A stretch of 64,000 nucleotides of DNA. Source: Lewinellaceae bacterium. Its GTDB lineage: Bacteria; Bacteroidota; Bacteroidia; Chitinophagales; Saprospiraceae. The number at the start of each line of letters is the position of its first letter. The first letter of the stretch is position 1. The stretch lies in contig JACJXZ010000002.1 of assembly GCA_020636375.1 (NCBI GenBank), positions 124,001-188,000 on the forward strand. The letters run 5' to 3'. The position numbers were made by a program, and so were the translations under genes. This document shows positions 36,601 through 45,227 of the stretch, piece after piece. A model generated the notes under the pieces. That model had not been told where the DNA came from. It saw only the letters and a list, made by a program, of their open reading frames with translations, and searched no databases.

Positions 36601-36693
36601 TTGCAGGATCAACTGGCAAGGGCTTACAACATGCTGATTCGCTCCGGCCAAGTCAGGTTGTCACACCGTTACAAAACTTTCACCCTACGCTGA
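33691..36693 (+). CDS. eCIS large baseplate protein (Pvc12-like)
   Basis: 1,000 residues. The start (DQQNLPPSLNPRFLEEEARR, then WTDYNIHDPGITILELLAYA and ITDLGFRANLEIKDL) is the typical Pvc12/Afp12 N-terminus; the Y-N-I-H-D-P-G-I-T element is its hallmark. Later parts are mixed helical and strand, with QAYGLKEGEIAKSAPPLRKA, LKAYLLFFEQLLNNYCEQLA (about 530-550), LLRLDALNEEGNPVVQSP, LLEHVLLRP near residue 855, and IFPWIYWVRTLEEADPDTG. It forms the outer baseplate wedge with the gp6-like protein. Its stop overlaps the next start (TGATG). Confidence 0.92.
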   Translation: MPPVLLSLDQQNLPPSLNPRFLEEEARRRIEQLAGKNWTDYNIHDPGITILELLAYAITDLGFRANLEIKDLIAKGEENPFFTAREVLPSAPYTPSDYRRLLISRPKIRNAFFEKAPAGPKGLYEVLLDLEPEQEEYEEEPLELQEAWLRGAVEIGSRTYEFYVVFPYWKNLPAVWSSEFDLSQVSIQSVRRADDANKDTFDLFFAEPVFLFGEGDGTLRLEEMGILIRLPNGIPKTAINGNPNTQEVTEFEQVLVNLLNENPAFFQKYQKRVRLRAQRIADEKAFILQHRNLCEDWESIDTIRIQQIGLLIEELELQPGANPEEVVAQIFFEMDLFLHPQIQPQSFEALRASGQTADEIFDGPLLENGFISKEDLQRLERADKVYTSDLIRIIMQQPEVIGVKQLSLVHYIDRIKAAAGVANCLQLRDSRRYKPRFSFHDSAIKVFKRGVRIELDPAKIKTLWLNKKRALSPPLAAGQSGDLPIPQGDGQLDIATFYSIQNELPQAYGLKEGEIAKSAPPLRKAQARQLKAYLLFFEQLLNNYCEQLANIQELFSIRRNVERTYFYQPLYSVPAVQALYVAFVEEQALSWEAFRQNCNAYVKGLEEATENRSAFLQRRHQFLDHLLGRFAQEFTDYSAWAFAQNGGTLSPALLFDKLDFLQNFPSLSSQRARAFDYTSTRPGNGQTAEPDTWNTNNVSGFEKRVAALLGMPDPNRRPLSSVPVLRDYVEVFDEQSAGAVTTARFRIWSGPVALMLPGIGPFSVLLESTQQVLAEELETVLAVIQEAGSQAQSFSIVSDQDTRQAACRYLLRLDALNEEGNPVVQSPDVFSNRAEAEERARQIMHLMQGRPAEGMQLLEHVLLRPSGDAAERLLPVLFESGEPFIQDVYSFQLSIFLPEWAPRFKNPEFQAVIERTLREELPAHIFPWIYWVRTLEEADPDTGFVPPAYAQFESALQNWLENLHTENRGPLQDQLARAYNMLIRSGQVRLSHRYKTFTLR

Positions 36694-38291
36694 TGAACCC
36701 AAACACCCATATCATCCAGAAACTACAGGTGTCCCTTACGGCCTCACAGCGAGAAAACACCCTGCATCTCCAGCAGCGCTTCGAACGCATGCTGGAAGAG
36801 CAACTGCTGCCCCGCCTCGAACCTGTTTTTGACCGCCTGGCCGGGCCGGAAGCATGGATTGAATTGAGCCAACTGGAAGTCCCCCTCAGCCGCCTGGACC
36901 CGCAGGCTTCCGAAGCCGACTGGCTGGAAAAAACGTGCCGGGCCTGTATCGGCGCCCTGGAGCAGGAAATGCAAAAGCCGGCGGCCACCAAGCGGTCCGG
37001 CTCGCCGGAAAATGCACTGGCGGTGCTGGCCTGCTTTCTGGAACGGGGCCACCTGCCCTGGTGGGTGGAAGATTACGAGCTGGAAGCAGCTGTCCAAAAT
37101 ATCATTCCAACGCAGGCCCCTTCCATTTTGAAGCTCCTGCGGCCCGTTAACGCGCAAAAGCGATGGGCCCGGCAATTTGGCCCGGCCATTCAGGAGCAGT
37201 TGCTTCGAGCCACAGGAAAAAATCCATTCTTATCGCAACGCGAATGGCGAGACTTATTTCCCGAATTGACAGCTCAAAAATCGAGCCTTGTGTACTGGGA
37301 AACGATATGGGAAGCCCGGGAACAACCCGGCAGCTTCACCGAAAATTGGATGAGGAACCTGCTTTTGCAAAGCCTGCACCTGTTGCCGGCAGATAAAGCG
37401 CTGCGGAAGCTCTCTGCGCTGCATGAAAACGCGGCGCCCCTACACCGGCTATGTTCAATAGCCCAGGAGCTTTTTCCGTTCACGCCGGCACAATGGGCAA
37501 AGATCTTGCCCCGCCAAAAAGCCAGGCAGGTTTATTGGGAAGCCTTTCGGGAGGCGAAAACTGCGCCGGTTGATTTCCGGCAAAACTGGGTGGATTTATT
37601 AGTCCGAAAAACGATGCTGGCAGGATTAGGCGATAGCGGCTGGGCCGCGTTAATGGAAACCGTCCGGCAGTCTCCGGCGCTTTCCGGGCCTCAAAAAGAC
37701 CAGTTGCAGGCAGCTATTGCCGGCCGGCAGCTACCTGTTCTGCCTGCCAGCCTGGAAGAAGGAGCTTTTCTTCCGCCCTTGCCCATCGATGAGCAAGGCA
37801 TTTACGTGTCCTTGGCCGGCATTGTGATGGCTCACCCTTTCCTGCCCGCCTTTTTCGGGCGGCTGAAATTGCTGGAAGGAGAACAGTTTAAGGATGAAGC
37901 TGCCCGGGAACGGGCCGTCCATCTGTTGTATTTCCTGGCTGCCGGCCGGCAAAACCCCGCTGAGCAGGAAACCGTATTGTTGAAGCTGCTCTGCGGCATG
38001 GAACTGGGCCGCCCCATTGAAAAAGAAGCAGCCCTGAGCGAAACCGAAAAGGCCGAAGCGAACCGCCTGCTGGAATCCATGATCCAAAACTGGGACGCCC
38101 TGGAAGGCAGCTGCCCGGACGATCTCAGGGGCAGCTTCCTGATTCGTGCCGGCAAGCTTCAAAAGAACGAGATGGGCTGGCAACTGAAAGTTGAGCAGCA
38201 AGCCTTCGATATATTGTTGGGCCAACTGCCCTGGGGATTGTCGCCTGTTTTGCACCCTTGGATGCCGGAGATGCTTTGGGTGGAATGGTGA
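36693..38291 (+). CDS. eCIS tape measure protein (CIS_TMP family)
   Basis: 532 residues. The N-terminus (HIIQKLQVSLTASQRENTL, then FERMLEEQLLPRLEPVFD, IELSQLEVPLSRLDP) is characteristic of the contractile-injection tape-measure family that sets particle length and lies in the tube lumen. The centre is helical with tryptophan-containing repeats (QKSSLVYWETIWEAREQPG, ARQVYWEAFREAKTAPVDF). The C-terminal part (about 370-532) carries the conserved EQGIYVSLAGIVMAHPFLPA, FFGRLKLLEGEQF, HLLYFLAAGRQ and an ending WMPEMLWVEW. It is coupled to the genes on both sides by overlaps. Confidence 0.88.
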   Translation: MNPNTHIIQKLQVSLTASQRENTLHLQQRFERMLEEQLLPRLEPVFDRLAGPEAWIELSQLEVPLSRLDPQASEADWLEKTCRACIGALEQEMQKPAATKRSGSPENALAVLACFLERGHLPWWVEDYELEAAVQNIIPTQAPSILKLLRPVNAQKRWARQFGPAIQEQLLRATGKNPFLSQREWRDLFPELTAQKSSLVYWETIWEAREQPGSFTENWMRNLLLQSLHLLPADKALRKLSALHENAAPLHRLCSIAQELFPFTPAQWAKILPRQKARQVYWEAFREAKTAPVDFRQNWVDLLVRKTMLAGLGDSGWAALMETVRQSPALSGPQKDQLQAAIAGRQLPVLPASLEEGAFLPPLPIDEQGIYVSLAGIVMAHPFLPAFFGRLKLLEGEQFKDEAARERAVHLLYFLAAGRQNPAEQETVLLKLLCGMELGRPIEKEAALSETEKAEANRLLESMIQNWDALEGSCPDDLRGSFLIRAGKLQKNEMGWQLKVEQQAFDILLGQLPWGLSPVLHPWMPEMLWVEW

Positions 38292-41200
38292 TGAGGCCGG
38301 GAAACGCTAATAACGCATTGCCTGAAATGAAAACCTCGAAAGAACATAACAAGAACAGGAACCGCCGCCAATCCGGCCCTTTCATTCAGCGGATGAACCG
38401 GCAGCGCCATGCCGGGGCAGCGCCCTTCCTTTCCCGGCAGCCGCCCCCGGTCATCCAACCCAAATTGCAGCAGGGGGGGGCTGGGCTGAAAAGGCAGCCT
38501 GGCCATAGCCACACAGGCGAAAAACAGGATATGGATGGCGCTTGTCATGGATTAAGCCAGATACCCTATGAAATCCTCAAAGCCCGAAGAAAGATCATGC
38601 TCGAAGAAAGTTTTTCTCCAGCATCCGAACCGGGAGCGTCCTTGGAAAATGACTGTACAAATTGGGAAAAACACCTAAATTCAATCGATACAGAATTAAA
38701 CAACAGATTAAAAACAATTGAATCGGAATCATCCAGTTACTTTGGATTCAATTTAAAACATTTGGCGCTCCAGGATTTACTGGACAGAAGGGCTATCCTG
38801 GAGGATATAGGCAATGGCGAATTCCCGCCCCTTAAAAAAGCTCAACCCTTTGGGAATTTAATAAATTCCATTTTCAAAAAGCCTTATGAAATAAACCTAT
38901 GGCTGGAAATATATAGCCGGAAAAAGAATTTGGCTGCCCCAAAATCTTTGAAACGATCTTTGACCGGCGACACCTATGAGTTTGCCGAAAGCTATGAAGA
39001 ACTACTGGCAGCCCACCGTTTTCTTCATTCCTTTGCCGAAGAAAGTGAAAAAGAAAGCGTGAAAATAATTATGCGGGATATGTGGCAAAACATGTATGCC
39101 GGTTTGAAGCATAATATTCCAGCCCGATTATTCAACGATAAGCTCTACCTGCTTCCAGCAAACAAAAAAACAGATTTTGGGCATGCTCCAAATGAACTAT
39201 TATCCATCCGTTCATCTCCTGGAAAGGGTGGTTCCCTCACTACTCAGGACGAACAATGGCTTGAACGGCTTACGGAGGATCAACTCTTAAAATACCTGTT
39301 TGCATTAGAACATGAAATCAGCCAAGGAAGCGAAAATCAAAATATCCTCCGGTACAATCTTCGAATGCTTCAATGGGAATATAACAAGAGGGGGCAATTC
39401 TATGAAGATGCAATCCTGAGCCCCTTGGGCCGGGAACCCATTGCTGCTTCAGATTTGGCACCCCATGCTTTGGGGATTCGCGCGCAATTAAAAGAGATGT
39501 TCAAACAGGATTACTTCAAGAGGCGCGACAAGAATTATTTAAGCGCAGCAGCAGCAGATGCTGTGCCCGATGAAGTTCGAAAGGCATTAGGCTCTGATGC
39601 GCCTGCCGCATTGGACGTTCCCAAATACATCGGTTATGTTGCTTTATTTGGACTAGAAGTTGATTTGAACATCCCGGAAAATGAAAAGCCCATAGACTTT
39701 CGCGTAAATCACCTGAAAAAAGAAATCAAAGCAGGAGATCGCCCTCCCGCAGAAAAGGAAGCTTTGATTCAATTGCTCGAGGAACAGCATGCGCTGTTAA
39801 AAGTTGAAAAGGCCAGATTCCTCGAAGAATTTGAAACAGAAGCCAGGGCAGAGTTAAAAAGAAGATTAGCGGTAAGCAAAAAGATTATTGAAAATGAAAG
39901 AGAGCGGTTTAAGATAAAAACGGAAGCCCTGTCTTTTAAGGACTTAACCGAATCGGATCAAGCCAAGCTGGCAGGCGCCTTAGCCGCTAAAAGGTTGGGC
40001 AGGCCTGAAATAGAGGCCGCTTTAAAAGCAGATGTAGAATATTATAAACATTCTTTTTCCAACGCCACTGATCCGCTGGAGACGATTGGAATGGCCGCCG
40101 GGGCGCAGTTGCTGGCCGAAAAAAGAAAAGAGATCGAGGATCACAAAGAAAAGATGAAAAATGAAATTGATTTGATTGGGCCGAAAAATCGAGCTATTGT
40201 AGGGTGTTTATGGGGGGAAGGAACGATTAGCGGAAGCGAATATTTATTAAAAAAGTATCATCCTGATTACCAAAAGCCATTGGAAGCTCTCCTCAATGCC
40301 AAACCAATAATCAAAGAAAAAGAAGAAGAGTATCTTTATCTGAGGGCTGTTATAGAAAAAGAATACCCCATTCTTGCAAGCTGGGCTGCGAAAAACGACA
40401 GGGAAGGATTGGAAAGGATTTCCCGAGGGGTGAGCAGTGTCGGAGAAGACCTGGGAATGGCTCAAATGCTAGGGACGGAAATACGGGAAAAACTTCAAAA
40501 TATTGCAGTAGTTGAGCATAGAGTAGACACGGACAAGAGTATCATTTGGGAAATGGGCGAGATCATGGCGGGTGCCAAGCAAGCCATGAGGGTTCCCGAA
40601 TTTTCGATTTACGATTTTTGGGTCAATGACACGTTGCGCCGAAAGCGGGAAGATAAAGAGTTCTGGGATACTTTTCTTTCTGTCCTGTCAATTTCCCTAG
40701 GAGCGTTGGCCGCGCCCCTTACAGGCGGCGCAAGCCTGGCCCTGACAGCGGCAGGCGCAGCAGTAGGAGGGTATGAAACGCTCAAAAAGCTGGAAAAATA
40801 CCAGTGGGAACAGACCCTCTACGGGACCGATTTTGACCCTGCCAGGGCTATTATTCACCAGGAACCCTCCTTGTCCTGGCTGGCTATGGATTTGATTGGT
40901 TTGGGACTCGATGTAGCTGATATCGTCAAAATCCTGAAGGTTGCCAAATCGACAAAGATCGTGCCTGCGCGCGGGATTAATTCAGAAAGTTTTACAGATT
41001 TGATCGGGCAATTGGATACAGCAACCAAAAAGAAGGTAAATATCAGAATACAAGCTATTGATGCGATTAAAGACAGCCAACTTAAATTCATTACGGAAGA
41101 GATCGGAACACATGTAAATAGCATAAAAATCTCTTCAGAAGGAGACTATTTCTTTAAAATAGACATAGGCAATGGAAAATTCTGGGGCTTGAATAAAAAA

Positions 41201-42136
41201 GCAACAAAATGGTGCCGGATTGCCTCTCCGCCTAATTGTTATATTTCAAGAGCGATTCAGGAAGCCATTAGCCAAAAAATTGACCCTCAAATTGTTGCCC
41301 GGAAATTTCAAAAGGAATTTGAAGAAGCCCTGAGCGTGGATTTTGAAAAACTGGGATTCGCTGACGGTCTGGCCAATAAAGTAAAGAAGGCAATAGAGGG
41401 GGATAAAAAAGCGCTGTCTGATTTAGTGAAGATTTATAAAATGTCCCAGCAACAGTTAGTACTTCGGGATACTAGAAGATTGTTTGGCAATGGCATACAA
41501 GAAGTGCTTGACTCCTCCAATCCAAGATTTAGACATGACCCTTACATTGGTTCCTCTCTTGTCTATAGAGATGAAGGAGGTAATTTGGGCAGGGTAACTA
41601 AAATTGATTCTGACACGGTTTTAATTGAAACCAGGTTTGGCCAGTCTACCCAAAGAGCTGACTATCAAAATTTCCTGCTATCAGCTGGCAGTTTGGGACT
41701 TCCAACCGGCATGGAAGGGTTTGAACGTTTACATGCTTTAGGAAAAATATTAGGGCATGAAAGCCCATTCGGTATTTATCTGGGGCCTAGATATGTAAAC
41801 CATGTGTTGCAAAAAGATGGCATTGAAAAATTTATTAGCATCCAAGGACAGGATTTTCTTCAAGGAAATGAGGGTTTTCTTTCGGCTTTGGTAAAAAAAG
41901 AAACACATTCTATTTCATCAGATTCAGGAGTTAGCGAGGCAGATTTTTTGCATACAATAACTTATCGCATATCTGACCGGCCTGCGCTAGGCAATCCAGA
42001 TATCCAGGCAGGATTAATTATTGAATTGGAAGTAGTTGAGCCTAACAACCCATTATCCGATACTTTAGTCGAAATACATGAAGCCGGAAGAAAGCCCATT
42101 ACCAGGACATATAGAGCTGAGGAATTTGTAAAGTGA
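38291..42136 (+). CDS. Putative eCIS cargo/toxin protein, 1,281 residues
   Basis: The N-terminus is basic and disordered and carries APFLSRQPPPVIQPKLQQG (about residues 40-60). This resembles the PPxIQxKLxxG leader seen before DUF4157 in many eCIS-associated toxins, but no DUF4157 HExxH follows. Residues about 100-780 are mostly charged helix and coiled coil (for example EAEARAELKRRLAVSKK-like around 520). A glycine/alanine-rich hydrophobic segment (LSISLGALAAPLTGGASLAL, about 798-830) resembles pre-toxin membrane segments. The last about 220 residues form a separate domain with GFERLHALGKILGHESPFG and IYLGPRYVNHVLQK, reminiscent of polymorphic-toxin C-termini. The gene is clearly AT-richer than its neighbours. 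ATG 38291 overlaps the tape-measure stop; in-frame starts at 38258 and 38285 are possible. It was not matched to a known effector. Confidence 0.7.
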   Translation: MRPGNANNALPEMKTSKEHNKNRNRRQSGPFIQRMNRQRHAGAAPFLSRQPPPVIQPKLQQGGAGLKRQPGHSHTGEKQDMDGACHGLSQIPYEILKARRKIMLEESFSPASEPGASLENDCTNWEKHLNSIDTELNNRLKTIESESSSYFGFNLKHLALQDLLDRRAILEDIGNGEFPPLKKAQPFGNLINSIFKKPYEINLWLEIYSRKKNLAAPKSLKRSLTGDTYEFAESYEELLAAHRFLHSFAEESEKESVKIIMRDMWQNMYAGLKHNIPARLFNDKLYLLPANKKTDFGHAPNELLSIRSSPGKGGSLTTQDEQWLERLTEDQLLKYLFALEHEISQGSENQNILRYNLRMLQWEYNKRGQFYEDAILSPLGREPIAASDLAPHALGIRAQLKEMFKQDYFKRRDKNYLSAAAADAVPDEVRKALGSDAPAALDVPKYIGYVALFGLEVDLNIPENEKPIDFRVNHLKKEIKAGDRPPAEKEALIQLLEEQHALLKVEKARFLEEFETEARAELKRRLAVSKKIIENERERFKIKTEALSFKDLTESDQAKLAGALAAKRLGRPEIEAALKADVEYYKHSFSNATDPLETIGMAAGAQLLAEKRKEIEDHKEKMKNEIDLIGPKNRAIVGCLWGEGTISGSEYLLKKYHPDYQKPLEALLNAKPIIKEKEEEYLYLRAVIEKEYPILASWAAKNDREGLERISRGVSSVGEDLGMAQMLGTEIREKLQNIAVVEHRVDTDKSIIWEMGEIMAGAKQAMRVPEFSIYDFWVNDTLRRKREDKEFWDTFLSVLSISLGALAAPLTGGASLALTAAGAAVGGYETLKKLEKYQWEQTLYGTDFDPARAIIHQEPSLSWLAMDLIGLGLDVADIVKILKVAKSTKIVPARGINSESFTDLIGQLDTATKKKVNIRIQAIDAIKDSQLKFITEEIGTHVNSIKISSEGDYFFKIDIGNGKFWGLNKKATKWCRIASPPNCYISRAIQEAISQKIDPQIVARKFQKEFEEALSVDFEKLGFADGLANKVKKAIEGDKKALSDLVKIYKMSQQQLVLRDTRRLFGNGIQEVLDSSNPRFRHDPYIGSSLVYRDEGGNLGRVTKIDSDTVLIETRFGQSTQRADYQNFLLSAGSLGLPTGMEGFERLHALGKILGHESPFGIYLGPRYVNHVLQKDGIEKFISIQGQDFLQGNEGFLSALVKKETHSISSDSGVSEADFLHTITYRISDRPALGNPDIQAGLIIELEVVEPNNPLSDTLVEIHEAGRKPITRTYRAEEFVK

Positions 42137-42171
42137 TTTTTCGTCCAGTTATATAACCATAAGCATCAAAA

Positions 42172-43479
42172 ATGTCTCCGTGCTTTCACACCCGCCACTT
42201 CGAATCCTTTCTCCTCCGCCAATTCCAGCCGGCAGGAGCAGGCGAGGAGTTTGATTATGCATCCGTTGGCATCGAAGGCTTGCAGCAGTATTTTTCCCGC
42301 CACTTTCCCACCCAGGCTCTCGAAGAACCCGACATTTTCCTCCTCACCCTCCCCCTCATTCCCCATCTTGACCCCGCCCTGCTCGACCGCCTTTTCGCCG
42401 AACTGCTCGGCGAAGGCAACTTCCCTCAACTCGGCGGCGTGCGCGGCAAGCAACACCGGGGCATCCTACCGACCGGAGAAACGGCCCTGTTCCTCCTGGC
42501 CAGAGACGATGCCGAGCAACGGATGCACATTCAGCAAAAATATCTGTCTGCCAACTACTGGCTTTTTAAGGATCAAATCCTCCGCCTCGAATCTCCTCTG
42601 CCCGGCGAACCTCGCCTCAGCGGCAAACTGCTGATGAACCCGGAATATGTGGAGCTATTCACTACCGGTGAAATCAGCCCGCCCCGTTTCAGCACAGACT
42701 TCCCCGCCCAGCGCGTCACTACCCAACAAAACTGGGAAGGCATTGTCCTTCACCCCCATACCCGGCAGCAGGTACAAAGCCTGCAACACTGGCTGGCATA
42801 TGGCAGCAAACTGCTGTCCGACTGGGGCATGGCCCGCACATTCAAACCCGGCTACCGGGTGCTCTTCTACGGCCCGCCCGGCACCGGCAAGACCCTCACC
42901 GCCACCCTGCTCGGCAAGCACGCCGGCCGCGACGTCTACCGCGTCGACCTCTCCATGGTCGTCTCCAAATACATCGGCGAGACGGAGAAAAACCTGGCCA
43001 AGCTCTTCGACAAGGCCGAACACAAGGACTGGATCCTCTTCTTCGACGAAGCCGACGCCCTCTTCGGCAAGCGCACCGGCGTGCGCGACGCCCACGACCG
43101 CTACGCCAACCAGGAAATCTCCTACCTGCTGCAGCGGGTGGAGGACTACAACGGCCTGGCCATCCTGGCCTCCAACCTCAAGCAGAACATCGACGAGGCC
43201 TTCCTGCGCCGCTTCCAGTCCATCATCCACTTCCCCCTGCCGCGGCCGGGAGAGCGCCTGCTGCTTTGGCAGAAAGCCCTGCCCGATCCGGTTTCCTTTG
43301 GGAAAGAAGTGGATTTGCAAGCCATTGCCAGCCAGTACGAACTCTCCGGGGCGGATATTATGAATATCATGCATTACTGTTGCCTGGAGGCTATGGCCAG
43401 GGGAGGCGCTACGCTGTCTCAGGCGTCGCTGAAGGAGGGCATTCAGCGGGAGTTGCGGAAGTTGGGGAAAGGGGGGTAA
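42172..43479 (+). CDS. eCIS AAA+ ATPase (Pvc15-like)
   Basis: 435 residues. An N-terminal domain of about 200 residues precedes a classic AAA+ module: Walker A YGPPGTGKT (233-241), the pore-type VVSKYIGETEKNLAKLF (about 263-279), Walker B ILFFDEAD (288-295), sensor/arginine-finger region LQRVEDYNGLAILASN, FLRRFQSIIHFPLPRPGER, and the lid GADIMNIMHYCCLEAMARGG. Pvc15/Afp15 ATPases are needed for particle assembly or cargo loading and are not part of the particle. The position immediately after the cargo gene agrees with a loading role. It is the last intact gene of the cluster; GC content returns to the level of the structural genes. Confidence 0.94.
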   Translation: MSPCFHTRHFESFLLRQFQPAGAGEEFDYASVGIEGLQQYFSRHFPTQALEEPDIFLLTLPLIPHLDPALLDRLFAELLGEGNFPQLGGVRGKQHRGILPTGETALFLLARDDAEQRMHIQQKYLSANYWLFKDQILRLESPLPGEPRLSGKLLMNPEYVELFTTGEISPPRFSTDFPAQRVTTQQNWEGIVLHPHTRQQVQSLQHWLAYGSKLLSDWGMARTFKPGYRVLFYGPPGTGKTLTATLLGKHAGRDVYRVDLSMVVSKYIGETEKNLAKLFDKAEHKDWILFFDEADALFGKRTGVRDAHDRYANQEISYLLQRVEDYNGLAILASNLKQNIDEAFLRRFQSIIHFPLPRPGERLLLWQKALPDPVSFGKEVDLQAIASQYELSGADIMNIMHYCCLEAMARGGATLSQASLKEGIQRELRKLGKGG

Positions 43480-43495
43480 GTTGTATTGCCAGCTG

Positions 43496-44339
43496 AGGCA
43501 CAATGACCATAAACCGATCGTTGATTACATAGATGATTTGGAAACGGCGGACCAACAACGGGACATACTCAAAAACTTCTATTCCATCATCAAAAGCGCA
43601 AATCCCTATATTCGCTTTTTCCTGGTGACTGGTGTGTCTAAATTCAGCAGGGTTTCTTTGTTTTCGGACTTGAACAACCTCGAAGACATTACGCTTATCC
43701 GAAAATTTGCTACGCTGACCGGCTATACTCAGGAAGAGTTATACGCTGGGCAACCTGGAATTCCGCTCTTTGTTATTTCAAACGGGCTACCTGACCATTC
43801 ATTCGGTTTCGAGCTTAGGCACATTTACCCCGGGGTATCCCAACAAAGAAGTCCGCGATTCGATGTACCAGCACCTGCTGGGCGCTTTTCGCGAGGGTTC
43901 TTCCGTGGATTCGAATCCCATAGTAGAACAGATCATACATGCGCTATACGCAAAGGACCTGGCCGCTTTTATCAAAATTGACATTCTGTTCGAAACGCTC
44001 CCTTATCAAATTTTCATTAAAAACCAGGAGGCTTTTTTCCATGCGATCCTGCACATAACGCTTCATTTGACGGGAATGCACATAGAATCGGAAGTAAGCA
44101 CTGCCAAAGGGCGGGTAGATACCATCATCCACACCGATTCTTATATTTATATCATCGAATTCAAACTGGACGAATCTGCAGATGAAGCCCTGGCTCAAAT
44201 CCGCAAGCAGCGATATGGCAGCAAATATCTGGGCCAGGGAAAAGAAGTGCTGGCCATAGGCATCAATTTCAGCTCAAAACTAAAGGCAGTGGCGGAATGG
44301 AAAGACATGCCTTATGAGCAATTGTTGGTGGAAGCTTAA
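43496..44339 (+). pseudogene. AAA-ATPase-like/PD-(D/E)XK gene, 5'-truncated and frameshifted
   Basis: The first frame starts inside the family (HNDHKPIVDYIDDLETADQQ, then FFLVTGVSKFSRVSLFSDL and LEDITLIRKF), so the P-loop half is missing. The frame shifts around 43790-43830 to GYPNKEVRDSMYQHLLGAF, and ends with a complete nuclease-like domain: GRVDTIIHTDSYIYIIEFK with Asp and E-x-K, then RKQRYGSKYLGQGKEVLAI. This is the AAA-ATPase_like plus PDDEXK_9 architecture common in Bacteroidota. It begins only 17 bases after the eCIS ATPase stop, so it probably arrived by rearrangement. Confidence 0.75.
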
Positions 44340-44390
44340 GGGCATATCTAATTCAGGATCAAACCAGAAAACGGGAACTTAAACTTTTGC

Positions 44391-44398
44391 TATCTTTG
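44391..44398 (+). promoter_or_regulatory. Promoter -7 element TATCTTTG
   Basis: TATCTTTG fits TAnnTTTG and lies 23 bases before the ATG of the following ATPase remnant (44421). No TTG lies at the ideal distance upstream, so the match is partial. Confidence 0.4.
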
Positions 44399-44420
44399 CA
44401 CAGCTCAAACGGCTAAAGAA

Positions 44421-45227
44421 TATGCCCAAAAAATTCAACGTCACCGGTGCCGTTTTCCCGAGCTGCACTACATGGCGGATATCTCCGGGAAGGTGGATCA
44501 GGCCATGGCCATGGTCGAAGAAGGAGACTATTTCATCATCAGCCGGCCGCGGCAATATGGCAAGACAACTATTCTTTACCTGCTTTTTGGACGCCTGAAA
44601 GATTCGAAAGAACATCTCGTATTTAACCTCAGTTTTTTAAGGGCAAAATACCTGCGGCGCCACTTGGGGTATGAGAAAGCCTTCCACAGCGTGGTGCTTG
44701 CCGGCGTTCATGATATCAAGACCCTGAAGGTCAAAATCCGTTCTGAAACAGAGCAGAAATACAACAGCCCATGGAATATTGCTGCCGATTTTGAAGTGGT
44801 GATGAGCCTGCAGCCCGAAGAGATCATCCCCATGCTGGAAGATTATGCAAAGGAACGCAAGGTTGAAATGTACAATATATTGGATCCGGTAGTTAATATG
44901 GGTATGCTCTACGGCATATTCGGCAATGGCAGGGGGATTAAAATACACAACCGGGTGTATGAGGAGGTGATCTACAATTACATGGTTTCCAAAGTGAAAA
45001 GGGAGATTCGGACCGCCGGGTATAACTTCCGGGATAATTTTATCCTGCCAGGCAACCGCCTCGACTTGCCCAAAGTCCTGGAACGCTTTCAAATCTTTAT
45101 GAAAGAACAGCACAGCCGAAAAGACCTTGCTTTCCTGGAACGCCATGGGCGGCTCATCTTCCTCGCTTTCATTAAGCCTATCATCAATGGTGCCGGCATC
45201 GAAGCACTAATGCTCACTGCCGGATAA
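44421..45227 (+). pseudogene. AAA-type ATPase remnant, frameshifted and internally shortened
   Basis: The start MPKKFNVTGAVF is followed after a one-base loss (near 44457) by ELHYMADISGKVDQAMAM, YFIISRPRQYGKTTILYLL with the Walker A core, and then GYEKAFHSVVLAGVHDIKTL, YNSPWNIAADFEVVMSL, NGRGIKIHNRVYEEVIYNY and FLERHGRLIFLAFIKPIING. The stretch between Walker A and GYEKAFHS is far too short and the C-terminal nuclease domain is missing. It resembles the first half of the same broad ATPase/nuclease class as the upstream remnant. Its stop overlaps the end of the convergent GLPGLI gene by 14 bases. Confidence 0.7.

Noticed and set aside
21842..43479. Prophage or type VI secretion system
   Set aside because: No capsid, portal, terminase, integrase or lysis genes; no TssJ/L/M membrane complex. 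DUF4255, DUF5908, the LysM hub, the CIS tape measure and the Pvc15-type ATPase are eCIS markers.
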